Positions 17,234 through 26,197 of a stretch of 64,000 bases of DNA are shown here, piece by piece. Made by a program: the position numbers and the translations under genes. Below the pieces are notes generated by a model. That model saw only the letters and a program-made list of their open reading frames with translations. It did no database searches and had not been told where the DNA came from. Every line of letters begins with the position of its first letter. Position 1 is the first letter of the stretch. The stretch comes from Brevibacillus panacihumi (GTDB lineage Bacteria > Bacillota > Bacilli > Brevibacillales > Brevibacillaceae), in NCBI RefSeq assembly GCF_003710985.1, contig NZ_RHHT01000051.1, forward strand, positions 31,340-95,339, in the 5' to 3' direction.

Positions 17234-18109
17234 GTGAAAAAAATTATATCGACTCTGTTGGTTGCAGCTTTCGTGATGGGGGCGCTCGCTGGTCCTGCAC
17301 CTGTCGCAGCGGCTGATCCATTGACGGCGAACTATTCCGCTACTCCGGAAAAAGGAGCGATTGAGTTTGCCCTTTTGAAGGGCTTTATGTGGAAGTACCC
17401 TGACGGTCAATTTCATGGCGAGGATCAAATTTCCCAGGGACAATTTGTATCCAGTCTCGTGGCGATTCGTGAAGTAAAGGAAGGGGAGCCTGTTCCTCAG
17501 TTGCCGGAAGGGCATTGGGCGAAAGCGACATATGAGCGGGCGCAGAAAGCCGGGATATTGGCAGGCGTCGAGATCAACCCGAACAAGCTGTTGAACAAGG
17601 AAGAGACGGCTTTGCTGGTGTTTAATGCGTGGAAGCCTTATCGGGGGGTGAAGGATAAAGGATTTACCAATACGGGAGCCTTGGTTACATGGGGATGGAT
17701 GGAGCCTGCACCCCCTGGAAATCCAAAATTCCGGGAAGATTTGCCCGTGACGAGAGCACAGGCTGCAGTAATTTTGCGGAAGATGTGGCAGGATAAGTAT
17801 CAGATTGAGCTTGGGGAGAAGTATGCGTTAGAGTTTCATAATAGTTTGAAGGTTAAGGATGGGTACTTAACTGGTATGGTGCCGAAGGGGGATAAGGTAT
17901 TACATCTTAGTGTGCAATTTTTTAAGAAGGACTCAGGTAAAATAGTTCCTTTTTCTAAAGGACAGGCATTTAGGGTTAAGATTGATGATTTTCGAGCAAT
18001 GGCATTTTTCGCAACAAATGATTTAGATTATTCAATTGCAGCTGTGTACGATTATATAGATTTATCTGTTTTGGAACGTAAAAAAAATACTCAGCTGTTT
18101 TCAAAGTAA
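17234..18109 (+). CDS. Exported SLH-domain protein with unique C-terminal domain
   Basis: 291 residues from the GTG at 17234, spaced 8 bases from AAGGGAAGG; a GTG 21 bases upstream lies before that ribosome binding site. Signal peptide about 1-26 (cleavage after VAAA). Three degenerate SLH motifs cover about 38-80, 92-135 and 140-185, suggesting wall anchoring. The last 100 residues match nothing I know. From about 17820 the gene becomes clearly AT-rich with different codon choice (TTA, AAT, GAT), unlike its first half, which suggests a recombination joint inside the gene. Confidence 0.8.
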   Translation: MKKIISTLLVAAFVMGALAGPAPVAAADPLTANYSATPEKGAIEFALLKGFMWKYPDGQFHGEDQISQGQFVSSLVAIREVKEGEPVPQLPEGHWAKATYERAQKAGILAGVEINPNKLLNKEETALLVFNAWKPYRGVKDKGFTNTGALVTWGWMEPAPPGNPKFREDLPVTRAQAAVILRKMWQDKYQIELGEKYALEFHNSLKVKDGYLTGMVPKGDKVLHLSVQFFKKDSGKIVPFSKGQAFRVKIDDFRAMAFFATNDLDYSIAAVYDYIDLSVLERKKNTQLFSK

Positions 18110-18121
18110 GGTGTAAGCCCT

Positions 18122-21100
18122 ATGAAGAAGTTAAGATTATTACGCAAGTTTTTACATTTACTTGTGTTGATCACTCTGTTTTGGAGTATGTTTGAAGGAT
18201 ATTTTCCCAATGTTACACAAGCTTTAAATACTCACGGAATTGAATTGGCAACTGTTGGATCGTACAAGGAGTTAATTCCCAGAGATGGATATACAAAAAT
18301 AAAAATTGAGAGAATACCGGGAGAGTTAGGTGCTCACCTTTCCGAAATTGAAATAGATGGTGTTAAGGACACTGAAAACGTACTAGGATTTTCCGACTAT
18401 TATGGAAAAACAGATCGTGGTTGGTACTATGTTGATCTCAATGAAGCAAAATATTGGGTCAATCGTTTCGGGGGGAACCCAAATTATATATTAGGTGGGG
18501 GCGCTGCAAATGTTTATAGTAGCATAGTGTCTTCAACTAATGAAACTTCTGGAGTCAATCCCTACAACGCCTACAACCTTGCCGAACTAGCCACCGCTTC
18601 CGGCGGTGGCGGCTACGAAATCGGCGACAACCTTGTCCCGCGAGATGGCGGTTACATCTCCGTCGGACACTTCCGCACCACCCAACGCCCCACCGGTGGC
18701 GTAAAAATCAAAGACAATCAAACAAAATTCAAAATCAACGACACGGTGAAGATCATTCCTCATGGCAAGGATTACTCCTACTACGATCGCGGCATCATCA
18801 TCACCCATTTGTCCGTCATAAACAAAACAACGGGTAGGGGATACAAGTCATTAGATTCCAATCAAGAGATCCGGGATAACAGCGGCTACCTGGAAAAGCC
18901 AAGTGCGACGAGCAATCCGAAGGCGTTTGAGTGGACGGGCGAATACACTTATACGCCTACTGAAGAAGGCTTGTACGAGGTCACTTTTATCATGACAGAC
19001 CGCCACATGCGTTCCCGTCAAGGATCACCTACGATCAATGAATCTACCCCCTACACCGTGCAATTTATGGTTGGCGATGAAGTTCCTCCCCCACCCCCCG
19101 ACCCTCCGGAAGAACCTGAACCCCCTGCAGTTTGTACGATCAATCAAAGCTCAACCAAAATGGATTTTCAAATTGTCGGCGACGATGTGAAGGACTATAG
19201 CGCTGTTCCAAGTGGCGGAAGCTCCATCATGGTCGAAAAAAATGCTGACATCACCTTGTTTGCTTCCAAAAATGGAACGTTTACCATGAACGGCATCGAA
19301 ATGGAGACCGGATCCGGCAACAATCGAAAACGAGGCATTGGCTATTTTGGCAGCTCGGGAACTTACCGAATCGTGTTCAAAAGTGACGATGGAAAGGATT
19401 GTTGGGAAAAAACCTTCCAGGTCAAAGCGGACTCAAAGGAAGAATCCTGCCCCATTATTACGATCTCGGGTACCACCTATCGCAATAGCGATACCCTGGA
19501 AGTGCTACCGGAGCGGACTGTCTATTTCCAGGCAAACTTTCGCAATAGCAATGGTGACACGGAAACCGCCTATGTTTTATGGGATGTAACCAAACCTGAT
19601 GGAAAAACGGTAACGCTGCCAGCCTATGAAGAGGAAGTAGGCGGTCGCAAAAAAATAGTAGAAATCCCGTATTACAAATTGGAATTACCATTCCGTGGCG
19701 CACGTGAAGTTACTTTAGAAAGAGGCAAACAGTATAAAGTCAAATTGAATTTCCAGGGAACCAACTGGAAGGATCGGCCCGAGTGTGCGTGGGAAATTAC
19801 GCTGGTCGTGAAGGATACAGCATGTACAATCACAGAGCAGCATAAATTGAAGTTGAAAATATATGGCAGTCCTCCTCATCCGTTTTCACCAGGTGGAGAA
19901 GACGCTGATTGGACTGTTTACGAACCCATTTATCTGAAACACTTTACATCGAATCCAGATGGAAGCTATGAAACAAATCTTTCTTTCTCTGCAAATGCTC
20001 CTGGCACATGGTTCTTGATCAAAAACAATAAACGAGTGCCAGTATCAAAAGCCCTGACGGCGAATGAAAAATTCGACTTAACCTTGCCAGACGATTTTGA
20101 TGTAGGGGATTGGGTTACGCTGGAGTTTGAATCGGATATTGGGTGCATCACTCAATTCAAGTTTGAAATCATGTCAGATCGAAAATGCTACAATCTGGAA
20201 GTGGCCATGATCCGATATGGCACTTACGACGATTACTTGTGGAAGAAGGAAGTCTCACGGGGAGAAACGCTCCATCTAACCCAAGAGGATTTTGACTCCA
20301 AATACCGGCCGCAATTTCTTACACGTGGAGAAAAAACAGAGTTTACCATGCATTGGTTGGACCCGGATACCCAACAGTGGACGGCGAGGAGAAACGGTAA
20401 ATGGTTGTCCACGAGCAACACCTACAATTACAGCCACTACTTCCAGTTTCCGACCGACCCGGACTCAGGTGAAGTCCTTGAAGGATTGTATAAAATCCTT
20501 TTTTGGACAGACAACGGAAGCGATGCGAATGGCCCCGTACTGGATTGTGAGGGGAGCATTTTCCTGCAAATTGGAGCAAGCAATGGAGAAAATCTTTTGA
20601 TCGTAAAAAACAGTTTTACAATCACGCCCAAAGATCCACAGCTGCCTGGTACGGAAGCGACTATTACGTTCCAGGTCAGAAATGCTGGAAAAACCATGCA
20701 CGATACGAAACTGGCTGTCCGTTGGGAAAGCTCTGACAAAGAAACGGTTTTAGATGTGAACCAATTTAAGCCTGGGGAGACGAGGAAAATAACAGTCCCT
20801 ACGCAATATCCCCAGGAGTCTGAAGATTTTATCGCCCATATCAATCCATCCCGAAACAAGCCGGAGAATGAAAGCATCTGGACAGACAATCGTGCCACAT
20901 GGCCTGTAAAGGTGCTTCGGGTAATCGAGCTGCCTGATCCGCCGGGGGGTGGAGAAGATTTTGATGGGGGCGAGATTGGACTGGAGCTCTACGACAGCGA
21001 TGGTCGAAAGCTGGAGAGGATCGGATTGCATGTAGATGGCGTGTGGGAACGGGAGCCAGCCAAAATTGAGGTCGTCATTGACCAGACGAAGATCAATGAA

Positions 21101-22135
21101 GGCTTCCAGCGAACACAGCAGTCCATTAACGCAAAAATCACCGAATACAAAGAGCAGCTCGAACAGTTTGCTTCCGAAGAAGGAGCAAAAAACATCGTCG
21201 TGACCGCTCAGCCGGGCTGGATTTCGGATGCGAAAAGCATGGCCGTCTATACTCCTGCGCTGCTGGATCTGAAAGTAAGCGGACCGGGGATTCCTCAGCA
21301 ATGGCAGGTAAGCAGTTCCTCGCGTGGAGGGGAATATATCTACACCGGGACAAGCGTGCCGACGCAGACGACGTGGCGGCAGACGCTGCAAAACCAGAAA
21401 TACCTGGCGGAGATCAACGGGTTCCAGATCGTGATGGATTATGAGATTGTGTTTGATCTGAGCTTTGATCGCTGCACGCAAAATAACGAGGACGAGGGAG
21501 ACGGAGAGGAAATTTGCGAAGCCAGCAGCTTTACCCGAAGCATGTCTGGGCGTTACACGATCACGGTAACGGGGGGAACACGAACATTTGAGGTGTTTGA
21601 ACCAAACGCGACGGGATCGATTCATCATACGGCGGAATGGATAGAGTATCATGCGCGGGATCGGTATCGGCAGAGCCAACCACATGATTTCTATGCGGGA
21701 GAACGAATTTTGACGCAGGTAGAACTGCAAGACAGACATCGACACCCCGTCAGCGGGAAATATCCAGTCGTAGAGTCGGCGGCAAGCTGGATCTATGAGA
21801 CGGGCAAGAGACAGACATTGCTGCAATCTCGGCTTTCCTTGCTTCCTATCACAGCAAATAAATGGCGGGGGCCTAACTACCAAGCATCCAAACTGGGTTC
21901 GCGGGAGGTGGGGGTCGATACGCCATTGATGGGCGACAAGCAACGCGGCTTCCAAAAGGATGCGAGGTATGCAGTCTACTTCAACATTCAATTCCGTTTT
22001 GGCGTGAACAAAGGGTACCCGTACCCGAACAAACAACAATTTTCCGGCCATGACCAGGCGGACTACCGAATTCCGTTCCGCATTATTGCCAATGCTTGGG
22101 AGAGGCAAGGCATCCGCAATCACACGACACAGTAA
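18122..22135 (+). CDS. Giant exported protein with tandem cysteine-bounded modules, unknown function
   Basis: 1337 residues. Signal peptide about 1-36 (KKLRLLRKFLHLLVLITLFW...). Residues 37-320 are a beta-rich N-terminal region, then a proline-rich linker (VPPPPPDPPEEPEPPAVC) near 320-338. Four modules follow, each beginning and ending with one Cys: 338/427, 443/555, 568/675 and 689/809; the closing Cys is usually followed by an alternating F/I/V strand (CWEKTFQV, CAWEITLV, CITQFKFEI, CEGSIFLQI). About 825-900 looks like a CARDB-type Ig-like domain (ATITFQVRNAGKTMHDTKL). A fifth Cys pair is 1118/1132. These ten are the only cysteines. Bases 18122-18550 are AT-rich, the rest is not. It is probably a surface or matrix protein. 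Confidence 0.8.
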   Translation: MKKLRLLRKFLHLLVLITLFWSMFEGYFPNVTQALNTHGIELATVGSYKELIPRDGYTKIKIERIPGELGAHLSEIEIDGVKDTENVLGFSDYYGKTDRGWYYVDLNEAKYWVNRFGGNPNYILGGGAANVYSSIVSSTNETSGVNPYNAYNLAELATASGGGGYEIGDNLVPRDGGYISVGHFRTTQRPTGGVKIKDNQTKFKINDTVKIIPHGKDYSYYDRGIIITHLSVINKTTGRGYKSLDSNQEIRDNSGYLEKPSATSNPKAFEWTGEYTYTPTEEGLYEVTFIMTDRHMRSRQGSPTINESTPYTVQFMVGDEVPPPPPDPPEEPEPPAVCTINQSSTKMDFQIVGDDVKDYSAVPSGGSSIMVEKNADITLFASKNGTFTMNGIEMETGSGNNRKRGIGYFGSSGTYRIVFKSDDGKDCWEKTFQVKADSKEESCPIITISGTTYRNSDTLEVLPERTVYFQANFRNSNGDTETAYVLWDVTKPDGKTVTLPAYEEEVGGRKKIVEIPYYKLELPFRGAREVTLERGKQYKVKLNFQGTNWKDRPECAWEITLVVKDTACTITEQHKLKLKIYGSPPHPFSPGGEDADWTVYEPIYLKHFTSNPDGSYETNLSFSANAPGTWFLIKNNKRVPVSKALTANEKFDLTLPDDFDVGDWVTLEFESDIGCITQFKFEIMSDRKCYNLEVAMIRYGTYDDYLWKKEVSRGETLHLTQEDFDSKYRPQFLTRGEKTEFTMHWLDPDTQQWTARRNGKWLSTSNTYNYSHYFQFPTDPDSGEVLEGLYKILFWTDNGSDANGPVLDCEGSIFLQIGASNGENLLIVKNSFTITPKDPQLPGTEATITFQVRNAGKTMHDTKLAVRWESSDKETVLDVNQFKPGETRKITVPTQYPQESEDFIAHINPSRNKPENESIWTDNRATWPVKVLRVIELPDPPGGGEDFDGGEIGLELYDSDGRKLERIGLHVDGVWEREPAKIEVVIDQTKINEGFQRTQQSINAKITEYKEQLEQFASEEGAKNIVVTAQPGWISDAKSMAVYTPALLDLKVSGPGIPQQWQVSSSSRGGEYIYTGTSVPTQTTWRQTLQNQKYLAEINGFQIVMDYEIVFDLSFDRCTQNNEDEGDGEEICEASSFTRSMSGRYTITVTGGTRTFEVFEPNATGSIHHTAEWIEYHARDRYRQSQPHDFYAGERILTQVELQDRHRHPVSGKYPVVESAASWIYETGKRQTLLQSRLSLLPITANKWRGPNYQASKLGSREVGVDTPLMGDKQRGFQKDARYAVYFNIQFRFGVNKGYPYPNKQQFSGHDQADYRIPFRIIANAWERQGIRNHTTQ

Positions 22136-22145
22136 ATCTATTTGC

Positions 22146-22203
22146 ACCCCCCTTCTGTCTTTTCCTACGATGACAGGGAAGAACGGTTAAGGGGGTATTT
22201 TTT
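22146..22203 (+). promoter_or_regulatory. Terminator-type hairpin whose 3' arm contains the ribosome binding site of the hydrolase gene
   Basis: ACCCCC-TT pairs with AAGGGGGT, enclosing a second hairpin CTGTC-12-GACAG, and the outer stem is followed by six Ts that run into the ATG at 22204. The Shine-Dalgarno AAGGGGG is the 3' arm itself. It can stop transcription after the giant-protein gene, and in read-through RNA it would hide the ribosome binding site of the next gene. Confidence 0.7.
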
Positions 22204-24993
22204 ATGGGAAAAGCCTTCGCACGTCTAATTCAATGGCTGATGGTGCTGACCTTGGTGATGAGCAGTCTGGTTCCGACAGCAGGGGCGCGGGAGGATCAGG
22301 CGGCAGTCACGGAAGCCGTGGCGTGGCTAGAGGATGGCGAGGTCCGCATACAGATTGAATATTCCTTCTCACCGGATGAAGCGGTGCTTGCCATCACCCA
22401 GGGTGAATGGGAAAAAACGCGAATATTTCGTAAAACATCCCGTCTCTCTGTGGCAGTGACCCCCGTATCCAACGAGTCGATGGATGTGGTGCTGACTACT
22501 TCCTCGAAAAAAGGGGAGCAGCAAAGTCGATGGGAAATCGAGCTGCCAAAAAAGGTTGAGACAGTAGAAAAAGGAGAAGTGCGCAAGGCTGATTGGGACA
22601 AAAAGGCTTCGCGGAAGAAGAATCAGCTTGAGATGGTCATTGTGGAAGATGGCATTCCGTCCGAAGAGGAAGAGCCTGCCGACCGGGAACCCGAGGAAGA
22701 AGCAAATGAAGATGCATCCCAATTGGAAGACTTGGCAAAGGAATTTTACGAAAAATACGCCGATGGCGAAAAGCCTACGGAAGCAGATCTGCGCAGCAGT
22801 CGAGTCGTCTTTGAGATGGAGCCGAATGACACGATGAAAAAAGCCGACTGGCTGTTTGACAAGCAAGACGCGTTTGGCAAGATTGGCAAAAGCGGAGACG
22901 AAGACTACTGGAAGATCAGGGCGACTGAGAACGGGATTATGAATGTATCGCTCCGGGACATCCCGTACCAGCAGAACTATCAATTGTACGTGTTCGATGC
23001 TGACGGACGGGAGCTGGGACGCTCGGAGCTTGCCGGAGATGCCGACGAAACCATCGAGGGCGTCGGTGTTGAGAGAAGAGAATGGTACTACGTGATGGTA
23101 AGAGGGGAAGGAAGCTCCCACAATCCGCATCTATACTACCGTTTACGAATTGATTTCCAGTCCGCGCAAGGTGAAATCAAGCCAGATGAATACGAGCCGA
23201 ATAATTCCATCGCAGATGCCTATGACTTGGGAGACGAGCAGTCTCTGACAGCCAATTTGCACAGCTTGAAGGATGTTGATTTCTATCGGTTTTCGCTCAA
23301 ACGGACTTCGACTGTAATCGTCCGCTTGGGGGAAATACCAAACGGCATGGATATGGATCTGTATTTGCTGGATGAAAAAGGAAAGACAATCGGCAGATCG
23401 GAAAGATCAAAAAACGTCAATGAAGAGATCGCAAGCAACATCGACGCGGGTACCTATGTAATCAAGGTAATGGCTGCCAGAAGCTCCGGTTTTACCGCCA
23501 ACTCGTACAAGCTTTCCCTGGAGACGCATACCATTCCCGTAATCCTGATCCCTGGAATCGGCGGTTCTCGTCTGGAGGTGGAGGAGCATGGGATCATCTC
23601 TGAAGCATGGCTTGCTATCGGTAGGACTGTTCTGCCACCCTATAACGATCCTCAGCATCGCAGAGTTCTCTCACTCATGCCAGTGGACGGGAAGAGTGTC
23701 GAGGTAAAGCCGCGAACAAAGGGTATTCGCGTATTCCCGGAGCGGGCCAACGAAGGTTTTAGCGCGATTGAATACTTAACCTACAGCGATGCTGTTCCTA
23801 CTGCACACGAGAAGTCCGAACAGTATGCCAGCATGGTAAAAGAATTGAAAAAGCAAGGGTATGTGCAGCATCGGACCCTGTTTGCCATGCCGTACGATTG
23901 GCGATATAGCAGTGCCGATAATGCAAAGTATCTAAAAGAAAAAATTGATGTGGCCCTGCGAAATTCAAAGGCTCAGCAAGTCCATCTGGTGGCGCACAGC
24001 ATGGGAGGTCTGCTGGTGCGCGAGACCCTCCTGTCCAACCCGTCTTATCAACCCAAAGTAAATCGGGTCATCTATATGGGAACGCCGTTTTTGGGCTCTC
24101 CAAGAGCGTACCAAGCAATCAAATTCGGCTATGATTTTGGCATCGTGACCTTCCTATCCCATACAGGAAAAATCATCGCCGAGTACGCCCCTGCAGTATA
24201 CGAATTGCTGCCCTCCAAACAATACGTAAGCAACACGCCGTTTCTGTGGAAAAACCAGAAAGAACACTACACCTACCAGGACCTCACAAGGGTTAAACAT
24301 TTGCAATTGACTTATGAACCATTGGTCCATCAAGCCGGCAAACTGCATGAAATATGGGACAACAGACAGATTAAGGTCCCGCAGTACAGCATTATCGGCC
24401 AGGGGCATTCAACGTTGCTCGGGTATTTCGTTGATCCAAAGACCGAGGATTTTATCCCGTACTATGACAACCAAGCCGGAGACGGTACAGTGCCTTACGA
24501 TAGCGCCAACTACTCCCTCAAGGACATCAAGAAAAAATACTATGTGAACGGGGAGCATGCTGCACTCCCGCGTATTCCACAAGTGATTCATCAAGTGATC
24601 AACCTGTTGAACGGAAATGACAAAGCAAGCGATGGGGTCCGCAGCTCCGCAGCCGGGAATTTCGACTATCTGTATTACATCATCAGAAGTGAAGACGGTT
24701 CCTTTCCCTCTGTGACGATTCAGAAGAACGGCAGGGAAATGACCATCGGGTCCGAGCCAACAGAGTGGCGGGAGGATCTTTCGATTGAATATCACGGCAA
24801 GGTTGTCGTTGTGCATGTATTGGACAAACAACCCCTGTCCTTTCAATTGCCGGAAGGGGCGAATCTGGAACGTCCTTCAACCATCAAGATACGCAGATTT
24901 TCCTCTGAAGACCCCAAGCGCTACCGTGAGGAAGGAAGGCCGTTCATACTGGGACCTGATGGATTCATGGAAGAGGATGGGATGATTCAGTAA
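22204..24993 (+). CDS. Exported alpha/beta hydrolase (LCAT/PGAP1-like lipase) with two pre-peptidase (PPC) domains
   Basis: 929 residues. Signal peptide about 1-28 (cleavage after TAGA). A beta-rich N-terminal part and an acidic linker (about 150-185) precede two PPC-type beta-sandwich domains at about 203-310 and 325-430, each starting E-x-N-D/N (MEPNDT, YEPNNS). The hydrolase domain from about 445 has the oxyanion loop LIPGIGGSR, the nucleophile elbow VAHSMGG (Ser599), and DGTVPY (Asp760) and GEHA (His785) as likely triad partners, as in lecithin:cholesterol acyltransferase-like lipases. It probably cleaves or transfers ester-linked acyl groups outside the cell. I saw no cysteine in it. It lies 16 bases before a membrane protein gene. 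Confidence 0.82.
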   Translation: MGKAFARLIQWLMVLTLVMSSLVPTAGAREDQAAVTEAVAWLEDGEVRIQIEYSFSPDEAVLAITQGEWEKTRIFRKTSRLSVAVTPVSNESMDVVLTTSSKKGEQQSRWEIELPKKVETVEKGEVRKADWDKKASRKKNQLEMVIVEDGIPSEEEEPADREPEEEANEDASQLEDLAKEFYEKYADGEKPTEADLRSSRVVFEMEPNDTMKKADWLFDKQDAFGKIGKSGDEDYWKIRATENGIMNVSLRDIPYQQNYQLYVFDADGRELGRSELAGDADETIEGVGVERREWYYVMVRGEGSSHNPHLYYRLRIDFQSAQGEIKPDEYEPNNSIADAYDLGDEQSLTANLHSLKDVDFYRFSLKRTSTVIVRLGEIPNGMDMDLYLLDEKGKTIGRSERSKNVNEEIASNIDAGTYVIKVMAARSSGFTANSYKLSLETHTIPVILIPGIGGSRLEVEEHGIISEAWLAIGRTVLPPYNDPQHRRVLSLMPVDGKSVEVKPRTKGIRVFPERANEGFSAIEYLTYSDAVPTAHEKSEQYASMVKELKKQGYVQHRTLFAMPYDWRYSSADNAKYLKEKIDVALRNSKAQQVHLVAHSMGGLLVRETLLSNPSYQPKVNRVIYMGTPFLGSPRAYQAIKFGYDFGIVTFLSHTGKIIAEYAPAVYELLPSKQYVSNTPFLWKNQKEHYTYQDLTRVKHLQLTYEPLVHQAGKLHEIWDNRQIKVPQYSIIGQGHSTLLGYFVDPKTEDFIPYYDNQAGDGTVPYDSANYSLKDIKKKYYVNGEHAALPRIPQVIHQVINLLNGNDKASDGVRSSAAGNFDYLYYIIRSEDGSFPSVTIQKNGREMTIGSEPTEWREDLSIEYHGKVVVVHVLDKQPLSFQLPEGANLERPSTIKIRRFSSEDPKRYREEGRPFILGPDGFMEEDGMIQ

Positions 24994-25009
24994 GAAAGGA
25001 GGAACAGGG

Positions 25010-25399
25010 ATGGTCGCCAGTATCGCCAGTGATCTCTACTATGCTGTCGTTGTACCCATCATGTCCTTATGGGGACTGTCCGGATTTTGGATGACAATCG
25101 TCATCATGGGTACACTCTTTCTGTTCATTGGTTATCGTACATGGGTCTCGCTGCTGTTTACCCCGATTGTCAGCTTTTTGGTGTCTGAAATCGAAGTCCC
25201 GGATCATGACTGGGCCATCGTCATTTACTTTCAAAAAGCGGTGCTTTCTTTCTATTCGACTTTAGTCATTACCGTACTGCTCTATCTCGTAGACACAGCG
25301 GTACGAAAACACAACAGGAAGAAATACCGGCAGCGTTTGCGACGGCGAAGACGCAACCGGGCGCAACGGCAAATTGCCTCCACGTTCTTTTCCGAGTAG
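25010..25399 (+). CDS. Small membrane protein with Arg-rich cytoplasmic tail, unknown
   Basis: 129 residues, ATG after AAAGGAGGAACAGGG. Three hydrophobic segments lie at about 8-28, 33-60 and 78-100, followed by a tail with many Arg/Lys (KKYRQRLRRRRRNRAQRQ) that by the positive-inside rule should be cytoplasmic. No family recognised. The start follows the hydrolase stop by 16 bases, so the two are co-transcribed and may cooperate. Confidence 0.7.
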   Translation: MVASIASDLYYAVVVPIMSLWGLSGFWMTIVIMGTLFLFIGYRTWVSLLFTPIVSFLVSEIEVPDHDWAIVIYFQKAVLSFYSTLVITVLLYLVDTAVRKHNRKKYRQRLRRRRRNRAQRQIASTFFSE

Positions 25400-25435
25400 A
25401 ATAAGGTAAGCAGATATATTCGGGAGGGTAATGCA

Positions 25436-25933
25436 ATGGACATTTTTGACAGCAAGAAGGGCGGTTTTACCATCATGAGTGGCAAAACCGATGTGCATGG
25501 CGGCTTTGGTCAAGGCGTATTGGATCTTGGCGCAGTCTCCTCTGTCATTATTGATGGAGACGAAGCCTATATCGATATGGGTGCTCTGCACGCGAAAAGC
25601 TCCGTTGAAAAAGGGATCAAATGGACGACCCACAAGGAGGAAGTCCCCAACGGAAAGCCGTATTGGCTTGTATGGGTTACAGTAGACCGAAATGAATCAG
25701 GGCCTTATTATGCGGGTGCTACAGCGTGCTACATGGAAATTGACCGTGAAGCGCGCAGAGGCTACAAGATTTTGGCAGACCATGTGAACCGGATGGATTA
25801 TTCGATGAAACGGCGAATTATGGTATCGGAGCTGGGTGAGAAGGAAAAAGCAGCTCTGAAAAAGCTTTTAATCGATAATAATGCCGCCATGTGGGAAAAT
25901 TCTTCGGAAGAATTGAAGCAAGGATTGTCCTGA
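25436..25933 (+). CDS. ywhD: YwhD-family protein
   Basis: 165 residues, start MDIFDSKKGGFTIMSGKTDVHGGFG, with IDMGALHAKSSVEKGIKWT in the middle; both match YwhD of Bacillus subtilis as I recall it. The family is conserved in Bacillales without known function and has no membrane segment. Its place next to pbpG, speE and speB repeats Bacillus order, which supports the name. Good ribosome binding site (CGGGAGGGTAATGCA). Confidence 0.78.
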   Translation: MDIFDSKKGGFTIMSGKTDVHGGFGQGVLDLGAVSSVIIDGDEAYIDMGALHAKSSVEKGIKWTTHKEEVPNGKPYWLVWVTVDRNESGPYYAGATACYMEIDREARRGYKILADHVNRMDYSMKRRIMVSELGEKEKAALKKLLIDNNAAMWENSSEELKQGLS

Positions 25934-25976
25934 TCTTGGAAATCGTGAACGGTCTGTGAACAAATCGTGAAATCAA

Positions 25977-26032
25977 TTGTTACCAGTATTGAAGTCAGGT
26001 AAACTTATGTTCATATCTGTGTACATGTACAC
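25977..26032 (+). promoter_or_regulatory. Promoter followed by a perfect 14-bp palindrome
   Basis: TTGTTA, 17 bases, TAAACT (25977-26005) form a fair sigma-A promoter. About 13 bases downstream is the perfect palindrome GTGTACATGTACAC (26019-26032), a likely operator. A terminator-type hairpin follows at 26045, so the unit could give a short RNA or a regulated leader for the gene at 26198. Confidence 0.5.
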
Positions 26033-26044
26033 TAGGTCAACAAG

Positions 26045-26083
26045 CAGGGGAAGAGCCGTCACTCTTTCCCTGTTTGTCTTTTT
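26045..26083 (+). terminator. Intrinsic terminator (after ywhD, or attenuator for the gene at 26198)
   Basis: CAGGG-GAAGAG pairs with CTCTTTCCCTG, followed by a T-rich run. Confidence 0.75.
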
Positions 26084-26092
26084 CGTAGGTAA

Positions 26093-26122
26093 GCGCTCTC
26101 AGTCACGGAGAGGCTTTTTTTT
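26093..26122 (+). terminator. Second terminator-like hairpin upstream of the gene at 26198
   Basis: CTCTC-7-GAGAG with flanking GC pairs and eight Ts. The stem is short, so the call is weaker than the one just upstream. Confidence 0.4.
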
Positions 26123-26197
26123 CAGGTCATGGAATGGCTCCATTGCGGGAAAATAGAGATGCACAACCAAACTGTCTGACGGAAGGGGCGCTATCCA

